6,340 nt of DNA, taken from DATHBP01 sp035296085 (GTDB lineage: Bacteria > Actinomycetota > Actinomycetes > Propionibacteriales > Nocardioidaceae). Each line of letters begins with the position of its first letter. The stretch's first letter is position 1. Below, one piece after another: positions 1 to 4,914 of the stretch. The translations under genes and the position numbers were made by a program. The stretch lies in contig DATHBP010000094.1 in NCBI GenBank assembly GCA_035296085.1, positions 1-6,340 of the forward strand, in the 5' to 3' direction. Below the pieces are notes generated by a model that saw nothing but the letters and a program-made list of their open reading frames with translations, searched no databases and was not told the DNA's origin.

Positions 1-1
1 C

Positions 2-1348
2 TTCGCCTCGGCGCGCTCCGGCCGCGCGTCACTCAGCAAGCCCGCCGACGGCGAGCAACCCGACAGTCCGGACCTCGGGCCGCTGTTCGACACGATCCTG
101 ACGCGCATCCCGGCTCCGCTCTACGACCAGACCGCGCCGCTCCAGGCGCATGTGACCAACCTCGACGCCTCGCCATACCTGGGCCGGTTGGCGCTCTGCC
201 GAGTCGTCGCCGGCACGCTCAAGCGCGGGCAGACCGTCATGTGGTGCCGCGCCGACGGGAGCATGGAGCGGGTGCGGCTCAGCGAGCTGCTGATGACCGA
301 GGCGCTCGACCGCGTCCCCGCCGATGCTGCCGGGCCGGGCGACATCGTCGCGATCGCCGGCATCGCCGACATCACGATCGGCGAGACGCTGGCTGACGCC
401 GACGACCCGCGCCCGCTGCCGCTGATCACCGTCGACGAGCCGTCGATCTCGATGACGATCGGCATCAACACCGCGCCGCTGTCCGGGCGATCCGGCTCGA
501 AGGTCACTGCCCGGCTGCTGCGCAGCCGGCTCGACGCCGAGCTCATCGGCAACGTGTCGATCAGGGTCAACCCCACCGACCGGCCGGACACCTGGGAGGT
601 GCAGGGGCGGGGTGAGCTGCAGCTCGCGATCCTCGTCGAGCTGATGCGCCGGGAGGGCTTCGAACTGACCGTCGGCAAGCCCGAGGTCGTCACCCGGGAG
701 GTGGACGGCAAGCTCTGCGAGCCGATCGAGCGCCTCACCATCGACGTTCCCGAGGACTACCTCGGCGTGATCACCCAGCTCCTCGGCCTGCGTAAGGGCC
801 GGCTCGAGCAGATGATCAACCACGGCACCGGCTGGGTGCGCATGGAGTATCTGGTGCCTGCCCGCGGCCTCATCGGGTTCCGCACCGAGTTCCTCACCGA
901 GACCCGCGGCACCGGCTTGTTGCACCACGTCTTCGAAAGGTACGAGCCCTGGGCCGGCGAGCTGCGTACCCGACCCACGGGTGCGCTGGTCGCTGACCGG
1001 ACCGGGGTCGTGACGTCGTACGCGCTGTTCAACCTGCAGGAGCGCGGGACGCTGTTCGTCGCGCCAGGCACCGAGGTGTACGAGGGGATGATCGTCGGGG
1101 AGAACTCTCGCGCCGACGACATGGACGTCAACCCTACCAAGGAGAAGAAGCTCACCAACGTGCGCTCATCGACTGGGGAGGAGCTCGAGCGGCTCATTCC
1201 GCCCCGGTTGATGTCGCTGGAGCAGTCCCTGGAGTTCTGCCGCGAGGACGAGTGCGTCGAGGTGACTCCTGGCGCCGTACGCCTGCGCAAGGTGGTGCTC
1301 GACGCGACCGAACGCGGCCGGCAGCGCGGACGCGCCCGCAAAGGCTGA
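2..1348 (+). CDS. typA: TypA/BipA ribosome-associated translational GTPase, C-terminal 448 residues (5' end outside window)
   Basis: The frame is open from base 2 to a TGA at 1346-1348 and encodes 448 residues. This is about the last three quarters of a family that is usually 600-640 residues long. The GTP-binding G domain lies upstream of the window; the first visible residues (FASARSGRAS) correspond to the end of that domain. Then follow the beta-barrel domain II (about residues 45-125), the EF-G-like domain III (about 140-220, ending in REGFELTVGKPEV), the domain V-like fold with RGLIGFRTEF (about residue 288 on), and the BipA-specific C-terminal domain containing KKLTNVRSS and a late VEVTPGAVRLRK. 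These blocks line up with E. coli BipA. The family binds the ribosome near the EF-G site and supports 50S assembly and growth under cold or other stress. The basic tail (RGRQRGRARKG) is typical. The gene converges on the SIMPL genes. Assignment is secure; only the start is missing. Confidence -1.
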   Translation, partial: FASARSGRASLSKPADGEQPDSPDLGPLFDTILTRIPAPLYDQTAPLQAHVTNLDASPYLGRLALCRVVAGTLKRGQTVMWCRADGSMERVRLSELLMTEALDRVPADAAGPGDIVAIAGIADITIGETLADADDPRPLPLITVDEPSISMTIGINTAPLSGRSGSKVTARLLRSRLDAELIGNVSIRVNPTDRPDTWEVQGRGELQLAILVELMRREGFELTVGKPEVVTREVDGKLCEPIERLTIDVPEDYLGVITQLLGLRKGRLEQMINHGTGWVRMEYLVPARGLIGFRTEFLTETRGTGLLHHVFERYEPWAGELRTRPTGALVADRTGVVTSYALFNLQERGTLFVAPGTEVYEGMIVGENSRADDMDVNPTKEKKLTNVRSSTGEELERLIPPRLMSLEQSLEFCREDECVEVTPGAVRLRKVVLDATERGRQRGRARKG

Positions 1349-1370
1349 GACCGTCGGTTAACCGTCCGGC

Positions 1371-1386
1371 CGGCGGGTGCCCGCCG
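1371..1386 (+). terminator. GC-rich hairpin just after typA, probable typA terminator
   Basis: CGGCGG (1371-1376) pairs perfectly with CCGCCG (1381-1386) across a four-base loop, 22 bases after the typA stop. No T tract follows, which is common for actinobacterial terminators. A smaller palindrome, CGGTTAACCG (1355-1364), lies between it and the stop codon. The position supports termination of typA; strength is not known. Confidence -1.
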
Positions 1387-1404
1387 AGTGGCACCAACCG
1401 GCTG
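1383..1404 (+). repeat. Diverged extra copy of the arm of the large inverted repeat
   Basis: The sequence GCCGAGTGGCACCAACCGGC (1383-1402) resembles the reverse complement of the right arm of the neighbouring inverted repeat, which begins GCCGAGTGGCGCAAGGTGGC. They match over the first ten bases and again at the end, with changes in the middle. It therefore looks like a third, decayed copy of the same unit in direct orientation with the left arm. It partly overlaps the typA hairpin. The relationship is visible but could be coincidental in GC-rich DNA. Confidence -1.
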
Positions 1405-1412
1405 CCCAGCTG

Positions 1413-1476
1413 TCGCCAGTGGCGCGAAGTGGCTGGTCCAACCGCCGAAATCCAGCCACCTTGCGCCACTCGGCGA
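1413..1476. repeat. Long imperfect inverted repeat (24-25 bp arms, 15-base loop) between convergent genes
   Basis: The left arm (1413-1436) begins TCGCCAGTGGCGC and ends AGTGGCTGG. The right arm (1452-1476) is its reverse complement except for one bulged base, one position that would be G-U in RNA and one A-C mismatch. The loop is 1437-1451. This is much longer than a normal terminator stem. It sits between the 3' ends of typA and the SIMPL gene, so it could stop transcription from both sides. It could also be a dispersed extragenic palindrome of the genome; the partial third arm copy at 1383-1404 favours that. The structure is seen directly; the role is inferred. Confidence -1.
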
Positions 1477-1530
1477 TCCGAGGCTGCGGGCCGGCACCTG
1501 GCAACCCAAAGCGGAGGGCTCCCGCGGCAA

Positions 1531-1548
1531 CCGGCGCAGCAGCGCCGG
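1531..1548 (-). terminator. Hairpin after the downstream SIMPL gene, probable operon terminator
   Basis: CCGGCGC (1531-1537) and GCGCCGG (1542-1548) form a perfect 7-bp stem with a four-base loop. Reading the minus strand, it begins 14 bases after the stop codon of the SIMPL gene at 1563. There is no U tract. Its position at the end of the leftward gene cluster makes it the likeliest terminator for the SIMPL pair. Confidence -1.
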
Positions 1549-1562
1549 AGAGAAGCTGTGCG

Positions 1563-2252
1563 CTAGCCGAGCCTCCAGACGACGGTGACCGTCGCCGAGA
1601 CCTCCGCGGTTCCCGCGCGGATCGGTACGTCGCTGTCCATCGACTCGGCAAGCAACCGCCCGCCTGCGAGCGGCACCGCCGCACCCCTCGCGTGGCCCTC
1701 CGTGATCGCCAGCACGTCCTCGAGGTGTCTCCCGGCCGCAGCGGCATACTGCTCGGCCTTCCCTCGCGCGTCCGTGAACGCGGCCTCCCTGGCTTGCCGC
1801 CGCAGCGCCTCCTCACCCCCGACCTGCAGGCGGCCCCCATGCAGCCGTACGGCGTTGCCACCGGCGTCTGCGGCAGCGGTGATGACGCCGCCGGCATCAG
1901 TAAGGGAGCGCACGAGGACGGCAATGTGCTGGGAAGCCTCGTAGCCGGTGACGACCCCTCGGTCGTTCCCGCGGTAGTCCATGGTGGGCTCGACCGAGAG
2001 CCCGGCGGTCTTGACGTCCTCCGCCGCGACGCCTTGCTCGCCTAGGGCGCGGAGCACTGCGTGCATGGCATCGTTGGCGGACCCGAGCGCGGTGGAGACG
2101 TTCGCTGCCTGAAAGTGCACCGACAGGTCCAAGGCGAACCGGTCGGGGACACCGGTCACGGTGCCGCTGCCCGTCACGGCAATGTGGGCCGGCTCATGCA
2201 CGGCAGCTGCAGGAGCTAGGGAGTCCCCCTCGGGCGGCACCTGGCCGAGCAT
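1563..2252 (-). CDS. SIMPL (DUF541) domain protein, second tandem copy, without signal peptide
   Basis: This encodes 229 residues with a SIMPL/DUF541 domain from about residue 24 (IAVTGSG) to the C-terminus. Conserved features are TGSG-x-VxGVPD near the start, DVKT-x-GLS, GGNxVRLHG-x-RLQV, KAEQYAAAA and the C-terminal VPIRAG...VVW-x-LG. The family (BP26/OMP28-like) is usually exported; its biochemical activity is unknown, and some members have been linked to stress tolerance. By hand alignment it is about 55% identical to the neighbouring copy over the domain. Unlike that copy, it starts with a polar, proline-rich stretch (MLGQVPPEG) and has no hydrophobic segment. An in-frame stop lies just upstream (2282-2280), with no ATG, GTG or TTG between, so no longer start is possible. 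No Shine-Dalgarno is evident. It may be cytoplasmic, or a duplicate that lost its export signal. It is probably co-transcribed with the upstream copy (69-bp gap). Confidence -1.
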   Translation of the reverse strand: MLGQVPPEGDSLAPAAAVHEPAHIAVTGSGTVTGVPDRFALDLSVHFQAANVSTALGSANDAMHAVLRALGEQGVAAEDVKTAGLSVEPTMDYRGNDRGVVTGYEASQHIAVLVRSLTDAGGVITAAADAGGNAVRLHGGRLQVGGEEALRRQAREAAFTDARGKAEQYAAAAGRHLEDVLAITEGHARGAAVPLAGGRLLAESMDSDVPIRAGTAEVSATVTVVWRLG

Positions 2253-2321
2253 ACGAGTGGAAATCCGGTCGTCGATCCCTCACCCCGCGACTCCATTCTC
2301 CGGCCCAGACCGAGCTGAGAG

Positions 2322-3092
2322 CTAGCCGAGCGACCAGACCACGGAGACGGTCACCTCCAGCTCAGAGGTCCCGGCCCGGATCGGCACCGAGGCCTCCGCC
2401 GACGTTGCGTACAGCTGGTCCCGGGACACCGGGCTCGGCGCGCTCGCGTGCACCTCGCGAACCGACATCACGTCACCGAGGCTGCTGTCGGCCGCGGCGG
2501 CGTACTGCTCCGCCTTGGCTTGTGCGTCGGCGATGGCCGCGTCGCGAGCCTGGCGCAACAACGCGTCCTTGTCGCCGACCTGCAGCCGTACCCCGTGCAG
2601 GCGGACGGAGTTGCCGCCCGCGGCTACTGCAGCACTGATGGTCTCGCCCGCGTCCGGCAGGTCGCGTACCAGCACGGAGAGGTCCTCGGAGACCCGGTAG
2701 CCGGTGATCACGCCCGGGCCGTCACCGCTGTAGTCGTAGGCGGGGTGGATCGACAAGCCGGTGGTCTTGACGTCCGCAAGCCCGACTCCCTCCGCGCGTA
2801 CGGCGCGGAGCACGGCCCGTGTCTTGGTGTTGGCCGACGCGAGGGCAGTCGAGACGTCCGGCGCCTGGACCTGCACCGAGACCTCAAACGTCAGCTGGTC
2901 GGGCACTCCCATCACCGAGCCGGAACCGGTCATCGCGATGCTGGGTGTGTCGGAGGGCGGGTTGGCCTGCGTGGCTGCGGCCAGGTCGCCGCCGGGCGAG
3001 GCCGACCCGACCAGGTAGGCGGCGAGAACCGCCGCGCTCGAAGTGGCAGCCACGACGAGGCTGCGGACGCTGACGGATACCGAAGTGGTCAT
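2322..3092 (-). CDS. SIMPL (DUF541) domain protein with N-terminal signal peptide or anchor
   Basis: This encodes 256 residues. Residues 1-10 contain one Arg, and residues 11-31 are a hydrophobic Ala/Val/Leu segment (SLVVAATSSAAVLAAYLVGS). A GSA-S site follows, then a Pro/Ala/Gly linker and the SIMPL domain from about residue 52 to the end. There is no lipobox cysteine, so it is either a Sec-exported protein or anchored in the membrane by its N-terminus. Domain landmarks are TGSGSVMGVPD, DVKTTGLS, GGNSVRLHGVRLQV, KAEQYAAAA and VPIRAG...SVVWSLG. The molecular function of the family is unknown. The two tandem copies end in the same 11 bases (GCTAGCCGAGC at 1562-1572 and 2321-2331 on the plus strand), consistent with gene duplication. 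The ATG at 3092 is preferred because it gives a complete signal sequence; no Shine-Dalgarno precedes it, and a candidate promoter upstream would make the transcript nearly leaderless. Confidence -1.
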   Translation of the reverse strand: MTTSVSVSVRSLVVAATSSAAVLAAYLVGSASPGGDLAAATQANPPSDTPSIAMTGSGSVMGVPDQLTFEVSVQVQAPDVSTALASANTKTRAVLRAVRAEGVGLADVKTTGLSIHPAYDYSGDGPGVITGYRVSEDLSVLVRDLPDAGETISAAVAAGGNSVRLHGVRLQVGDKDALLRQARDAAIADAQAKAEQYAAAADSSLGDVMSVREVHASAPSPVSRDQLYATSAEASVPIRAGTSELEVTVSVVWSLG

Positions 3093-3100
3093 GGCGCTTC

Positions 3101-3126
3101 GACGCAGCCCAATAGCCGGCGGTTCC
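3101..3126 (-). promoter_or_regulatory. Candidate ECF-sigma type promoter for the SIMPL pair
   Basis: On the minus strand GGAAC (3126-3122) is followed after 17 bases by CGTC (3104-3101). This resembles the GGAAC-N16/17-CGTC/GTT promoters used by SigE-like ECF sigma factors in actinobacteria. The implied transcription start lies within a few bases of the ATG at 3092, so the mRNA would have almost no leader. That fits the absence of a ribosome binding site. Short motifs like this arise by chance in GC-rich DNA, so the call is tentative. Confidence -1.
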
Positions 3127-3137
3127 CTCGTCTGTGG

Positions 3138-3153
3138 AGGTCGAGCTCGACCT
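3138..3153. repeat. Perfect 16-bp palindrome upstream of the SIMPL genes
   Basis: AGGTCGAGCTCGACCT reads the same on both strands, with no spacer. It lies 12 bases upstream of the putative -35 element of the SIMPL promoter, and 43 bases past the macro gene's stop. By simple base counting a perfect 16-bp palindrome is expected well under once in a window this size. It is a reasonable candidate operator or a small hairpin after the macro gene. Confidence -1.
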
Positions 3154-3155
3154 GC

Positions 3156-3182
3156 GCCGACCCGGTCCGAGGCCGACCCGGT
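3156..3182. repeat. Two direct copies of an 11-bp sequence, 16-bp period
   Basis: GCCGACCCGGT occurs at 3156-3166 and again at 3172-3182, separated by five bases. The pair lies between the macrodomain gene's stop and the 16-bp palindrome, in the 104-bp gap before the SIMPL genes. It may be part of a regulatory region or a simple local duplication. No function is evident. Confidence -1.
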
Positions 3183-3196
3183 ACGAGGACTGGCGC

Positions 3197-3721
3197 TTAC
3201 CGCGCGAGCCGGTCGCGGGCATCGATCAGCGCCCGCTGCGCGTCGGCACTGTAGGCAACCATGCGGACGTCTGCGACCGAGCGTGGCTCACCCGGCCCGG
3301 AGGATTGGTCCCAGACGGCCGTCACGGCGATCCGGGCGGCGTCGTCGAGCGGCCAGCCGTAGATGCCGGCCGACACGAGCGGGAACGCGATGCTCGTGGC
3401 GCCCAGCTCGGCAGCCACCCGAAGCGCGTTGCGGTAGCAGGATGCGAGCAGCTCGGGCTCACGCTGACCGGCGTGCCAGTTGGGACCGACGACGTGAACG
3501 ATCCAGCGCGCCGGCAAGTTGCCAGCAGTCGTCCAACCCGCCTCCCCGGTGGCCAATCCGGAAGGGAAGCGGGCGATGCAGTCGGCGAGGACGGCTGGAC
3601 CACCTGCTCGGTGGATGGCACCGTCCACACCGCCGCCCCCGCGCATCGTCGAGTTGGCGGCGTTGACGACGACATCCACCGGCAGCGCGGTGATGTCGGC
3701 CCGGACGACCTCGACGGGCAC
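3197..3721 (-). CDS. MacroD-type macrodomain protein, probable ADP-ribosyl / O-acetyl-ADP-ribose hydrolase
   Basis: With the GTG at 3721 as start it encodes 174 residues, a single macrodomain. Visible landmarks are the adenine-contacting Asp in ADIT (D9), NAAN (20-23), the glycine-rich loop GGGGVDGAIH (28-37, with D33), ATGEAGWTTAG-x-LPARWIVHVVGP (57-80) and SAGIYGWP (117-124). NAAN, GGGVDG and S/T-x-GIYG are the hallmarks of MacroD-type enzymes, which bind ADP-ribose and remove it from acidic residues or hydrolyse O-acetyl-ADP-ribose. All expected motifs are present, so it should be active. The frame stays open upstream to 3964, but that would overlap the DUF2516 gene and adds Arg-rich, non-homologous sequence. 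The GTG lies two bases after the DUF2516 stop and has no clear Shine-Dalgarno, which suggests translational coupling. It is probably the last gene of the XRE-hbhA-DUF2516 operon. Confidence -1.
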   Translation of the reverse strand: MPVEVVRADITALPVDVVVNAANSTMRGGGGVDGAIHRAGGPAVLADCIARFPSGLATGEAGWTTAGNLPARWIVHVVGPNWHAGQREPELLASCYRNALRVAAELGATSIAFPLVSAGIYGWPLDDAARIAVTAVWDQSSGPGEPRSVADVRMVAYSADAQRALIDARDRLAR

Positions 3722-3723
3722 GG

Positions 3724-4011
3724 TCAGCGTCGACGAGTGAGCTCGCGCACGGCTGGACGTACGTCGAGCAGATAGACACACGCGGCAACGGTGCCGAGCA
3801 GGTTGAGCAGGCTCATCGGGCTCCACCACACCACGTGCGCGGCGAACGCGACCGCGAGGATCACCACCCACAGCTGCTTGGTGTTCTTGTCGGCGGCGAC
3901 GAACGTCTCGGCCGGCCGGGTCATCGCATCGGCAAGGCAGAAGCCCTTGAGCGCAAACAAGCAAGCGGTCGCCACCATGGCGAACCAGCTTTCGATCAGA
4001 AAGGGCTCCAC
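3724..4011 (-). CDS. DUF2516 family small membrane protein (Rv0476-like)
   Basis: This encodes 95 residues. It has three hydrophobic segments: about residues 4-29 (ending FCLADAM), 47-64 (LWVVILAVAFAAHVVWW) and 65-84 (MSLLNLLGTVAACVYLLDV). The loop between the first two carries the family signature (LADAMTRP-x-E-x-FVAADKNTKQLW). The tail is basic (RPAVRELTRRR). These match DUF2516 proteins, small integral membrane proteins of unknown function found in actinobacteria and represented by Rv0476 directly after hbhA in M. tuberculosis. The GTG at 4011 is chosen because the next start, an internal ATG, would cut the first membrane segment. A weak GGCGG precedes the GTG. The hbhA-like gene ends 48 bases upstream. 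Whether it works with the HbhA-like protein is unknown; only the neighbourhood suggests it. Confidence -1.
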   Translation of the reverse strand: MEPFLIESWFAMVATACLFALKGFCLADAMTRPAETFVAADKNTKQLWVVILAVAFAAHVVWWSPMSLLNLLGTVAACVYLLDVRPAVRELTRRR

Positions 4012-4059
4012 GCCGCCAGCCTACGACGAGCCAGATAGCGGCTGGGCGTCACCGGTGCC

Positions 4060-4455
4060 CTACTCGCCGATCCTGCGGGTAGCGTCATCGACCACGTCGG
4101 TGGCCTGTGCCGCGGCGTCCATCGCCGTGTCCATGGTGACCCCGACCTGGTCGTCGAGCTGGTCGACGGTGTCTGCGAACTCCTCGCTCGCCGGCTGGTC
4201 GCGCATCTTGGTCAGCAGCTCCCTGCCACGGTTCGCGAGGTCGGTGTAGGTCTCGAACGCCTGCGACACGACATCGCTCATCGCCGCCTGTGCTTTGTCC
4301 GGCAGACCCCGCACGTCGGCGGTCCTGGGTATCCGTTCCTGCGCCTCGGTGGTCACCTCGCGCAGCTTCTTGACCGCCAGGTCCCCGGCGCCGAGGACTG
4401 CGTAGAACGGAGTCGGATCCTTGAACGTCTTCTCCAGCTGTTCGGCGATGGCCAT
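4060..4455 (-). CDS. HbhA-like (heparin-binding hemagglutinin-like) helical protein lacking the lysine-rich tail
   Basis: This encodes 131 residues. The N-terminus, with TPFYAVLGAGDLAVKKLREV (residues 15-34), is the conserved start of HbhA-like proteins (TP-x-YA-x-VGAGDLAVEKLRE in mycobacteria). The rest is predicted to be almost entirely helical and strongly charged, with coiled-coil character around residues 25-45 and 60-125. Mycobacterial HbhA is about 199 residues and ends in a Lys/Ala/Pro-rich heparin-binding tail. This protein stops well before that and ends acidic (DVVDDATRRIGE), so the adhesin activity is not expected. The ATG at 4455 is preferred over longer in-frame starts because it has a good Shine-Dalgarno and begins the homologous region; the upstream extension would be Arg/Pro-rich and overlap the XRE gene. 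It follows the XRE stop by 16 bases and is surely co-transcribed. The likely role is membrane- or envelope-associated structural, by analogy only. Confidence -1.
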   Translation of the reverse strand: MAIAEQLEKTFKDPTPFYAVLGAGDLAVKKLREVTTEAQERIPRTADVRGLPDKAQAAMSDVVSQAFETYTDLANRGRELLTKMRDQPASEEFADTVDQLDDQVGVTMDTAMDAAAQATDVVDDATRRIGE

Positions 4456-4461
4456 GGCTTG

Positions 4462-4468
4462 TTCCCTT
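4462..4468 (-). promoter_or_regulatory. Shine-Dalgarno site of the hbhA-like gene
   Basis: AAGGGAA on the minus strand (4468-4462) lies six bases before the ATG at 4455. It is the clearest ribosome binding site in the window and decides the start of the hbhA-like gene. Confidence -1.
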
Positions 4469-4471
4469 CGG

Positions 4472-4858
4472 TCACCCGTCGGCGGACGCCGACGGCTTGG
4501 TGGCGGTGTTCTCCGCACGAAACGACGCGTAGATGTCGAGCAACACCTGCTTCTGCCGCTCACTGAGCGATACGTCCGCTAGCACTGACCTCTGCACCGA
4601 GCGGTCGTCCTCGGCGTCCCGGTCGAGGATGCCGGCGCGTACGTACAGCGTCTCCGCGGAGATACGCAGCGCCTTCGCGAGCTGCTGAAGCACATCCGCG
4701 GACGGCCGCCGCAGGCCGCGCTCGATCTGGCTGAGATAGGGGTTGGAGACGCCGGCCTGGGCGGCTAGCTGGCGCACCGACAGCTGGGCACTACGGCGCT
4801 GCTCGGCCAGGAACTCACCGAGCGTCCCCACCGTCCGGCCGACATCGAACTTCGTCAT
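4472..4858 (-). CDS. XRE-family (Cro/CI-type HTH) transcriptional regulator, Rv0474-like
   Basis: From the ATG at 4858 it encodes 128 residues. A helix-turn-helix of the XRE type spans about residues 15-72: LSVRQLAAQAGVSNPYLSQ (26-44) carries helices 2-3, with recognition helix around SNPYLSQIERG, and RPSADVLQQLAKALRISAETLY (51-72) completes the domain. A C-terminal helical region (residues 97-114, LSERQKQVLLDIYASFRA) probably serves dimerisation. No metal or ligand motif is obvious. It precedes an hbhA-like gene and DUF2516, as Rv0474 does in M. tuberculosis. An alternative ATG at 4867 would add three residues (MAE). The 4858 start is favoured because the upstream -10 element puts the transcription start at or beside it, giving a leaderless mRNA. 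An inverted repeat inside its promoter suggests that it represses, or at least regulates, its own operon. Confidence -1.
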   Translation of the reverse strand: MTKFDVGRTVGTLGEFLAEQRRSAQLSVRQLAAQAGVSNPYLSQIERGLRRPSADVLQQLAKALRISAETLYVRAGILDRDAEDDRSVQRSVLADVSLSERQKQVLLDIYASFRAENTATKPSASADG

Positions 4859-4865
4859 CTCCGCC

Positions 4866-4895
4866 ATTATGCTTGCATTTGCAAGCGGTCTGCAA
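4866..4895 (-). promoter_or_regulatory. Promoter of the XRE-hbhA-DUF2516-macro operon, leaderless
   Basis: On the minus strand CATAAT (4871-4866) is a five-of-six match to the TATAAT -10 consensus. A TTGCAG (4895-4890) lies 18 bases upstream as a weak -35. The -10 ends seven bases before the ATG at 4858, so transcription should begin at or next to the start codon. The asparaginase gene ends only 20 bases upstream of the -35, so read-through from it is also possible. Confidence -1.
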
Positions 4896-4897
4896 GC
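4871..4897. promoter_or_regulatory. Operator candidate: three TGCAAGC half-sites within the XRE promoter
   Basis: GCTTGCA (4871-4877), two central T bases, then TGCAAGC (4880-4886) form a 7-2-7 inverted repeat. A third TGCAAGC follows at 4891-4897, in direct orientation to the second and 11 bp from it, one helical turn. The inverted repeat fills the spacer between -10 and -35, and the third half-site covers the -35. This is the classic placement for a repressor site. The adjacent XRE protein is the obvious candidate to bind it. The repeats are seen; binding is inferred. Confidence -1.
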
Positions 4898-4914
4898 ACA
4901 CCGCGGCGGCGGCG

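Noticed and set aside
29..928. Long open frame on the minus strand opposite typA (299 codons)
   Set aside because: It is antisense to a clearly conserved typA, is His/Asp/Gly/Arg-rich in the pattern of GC-rich shadow frames, and matches no family I recognise.
1563..2252. Second SIMPL gene as a pseudogene
   Set aside because: The frame is intact and all conserved domain motifs are kept; only the signal peptide is missing, so it is reported as a gene.
2448..3254. Open frame on the plus strand opposite the first SIMPL gene (268 codons)
   Set aside because: The opposite strand encodes a conserved SIMPL protein with a signal peptide; this frame has shadow-like composition and no recognisable motif.
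3722..3964. N-terminal extension of the macrodomain protein
   Set aside because: It would overlap the DUF2516 gene in another frame and adds Arg-rich sequence with no macrodomain homology; the GTG at 3721 starts right at the domain.
4016..4045. Inverted repeat CCAGCC / GGCTGG in the gap between the hbhA-like and DUF2516 genes
   Set aside because: The stem is only six bases with an 18-base loop, and a competing four-base stem lies inside it. It is too weak to call an attenuator.
4456..4563. 36-residue N-terminal extension of the HbhA-like protein
   Set aside because: It overlaps the end of the XRE gene and is Arg/Pro-rich; the ATG at 4455 has a strong Shine-Dalgarno and begins the conserved sequence.
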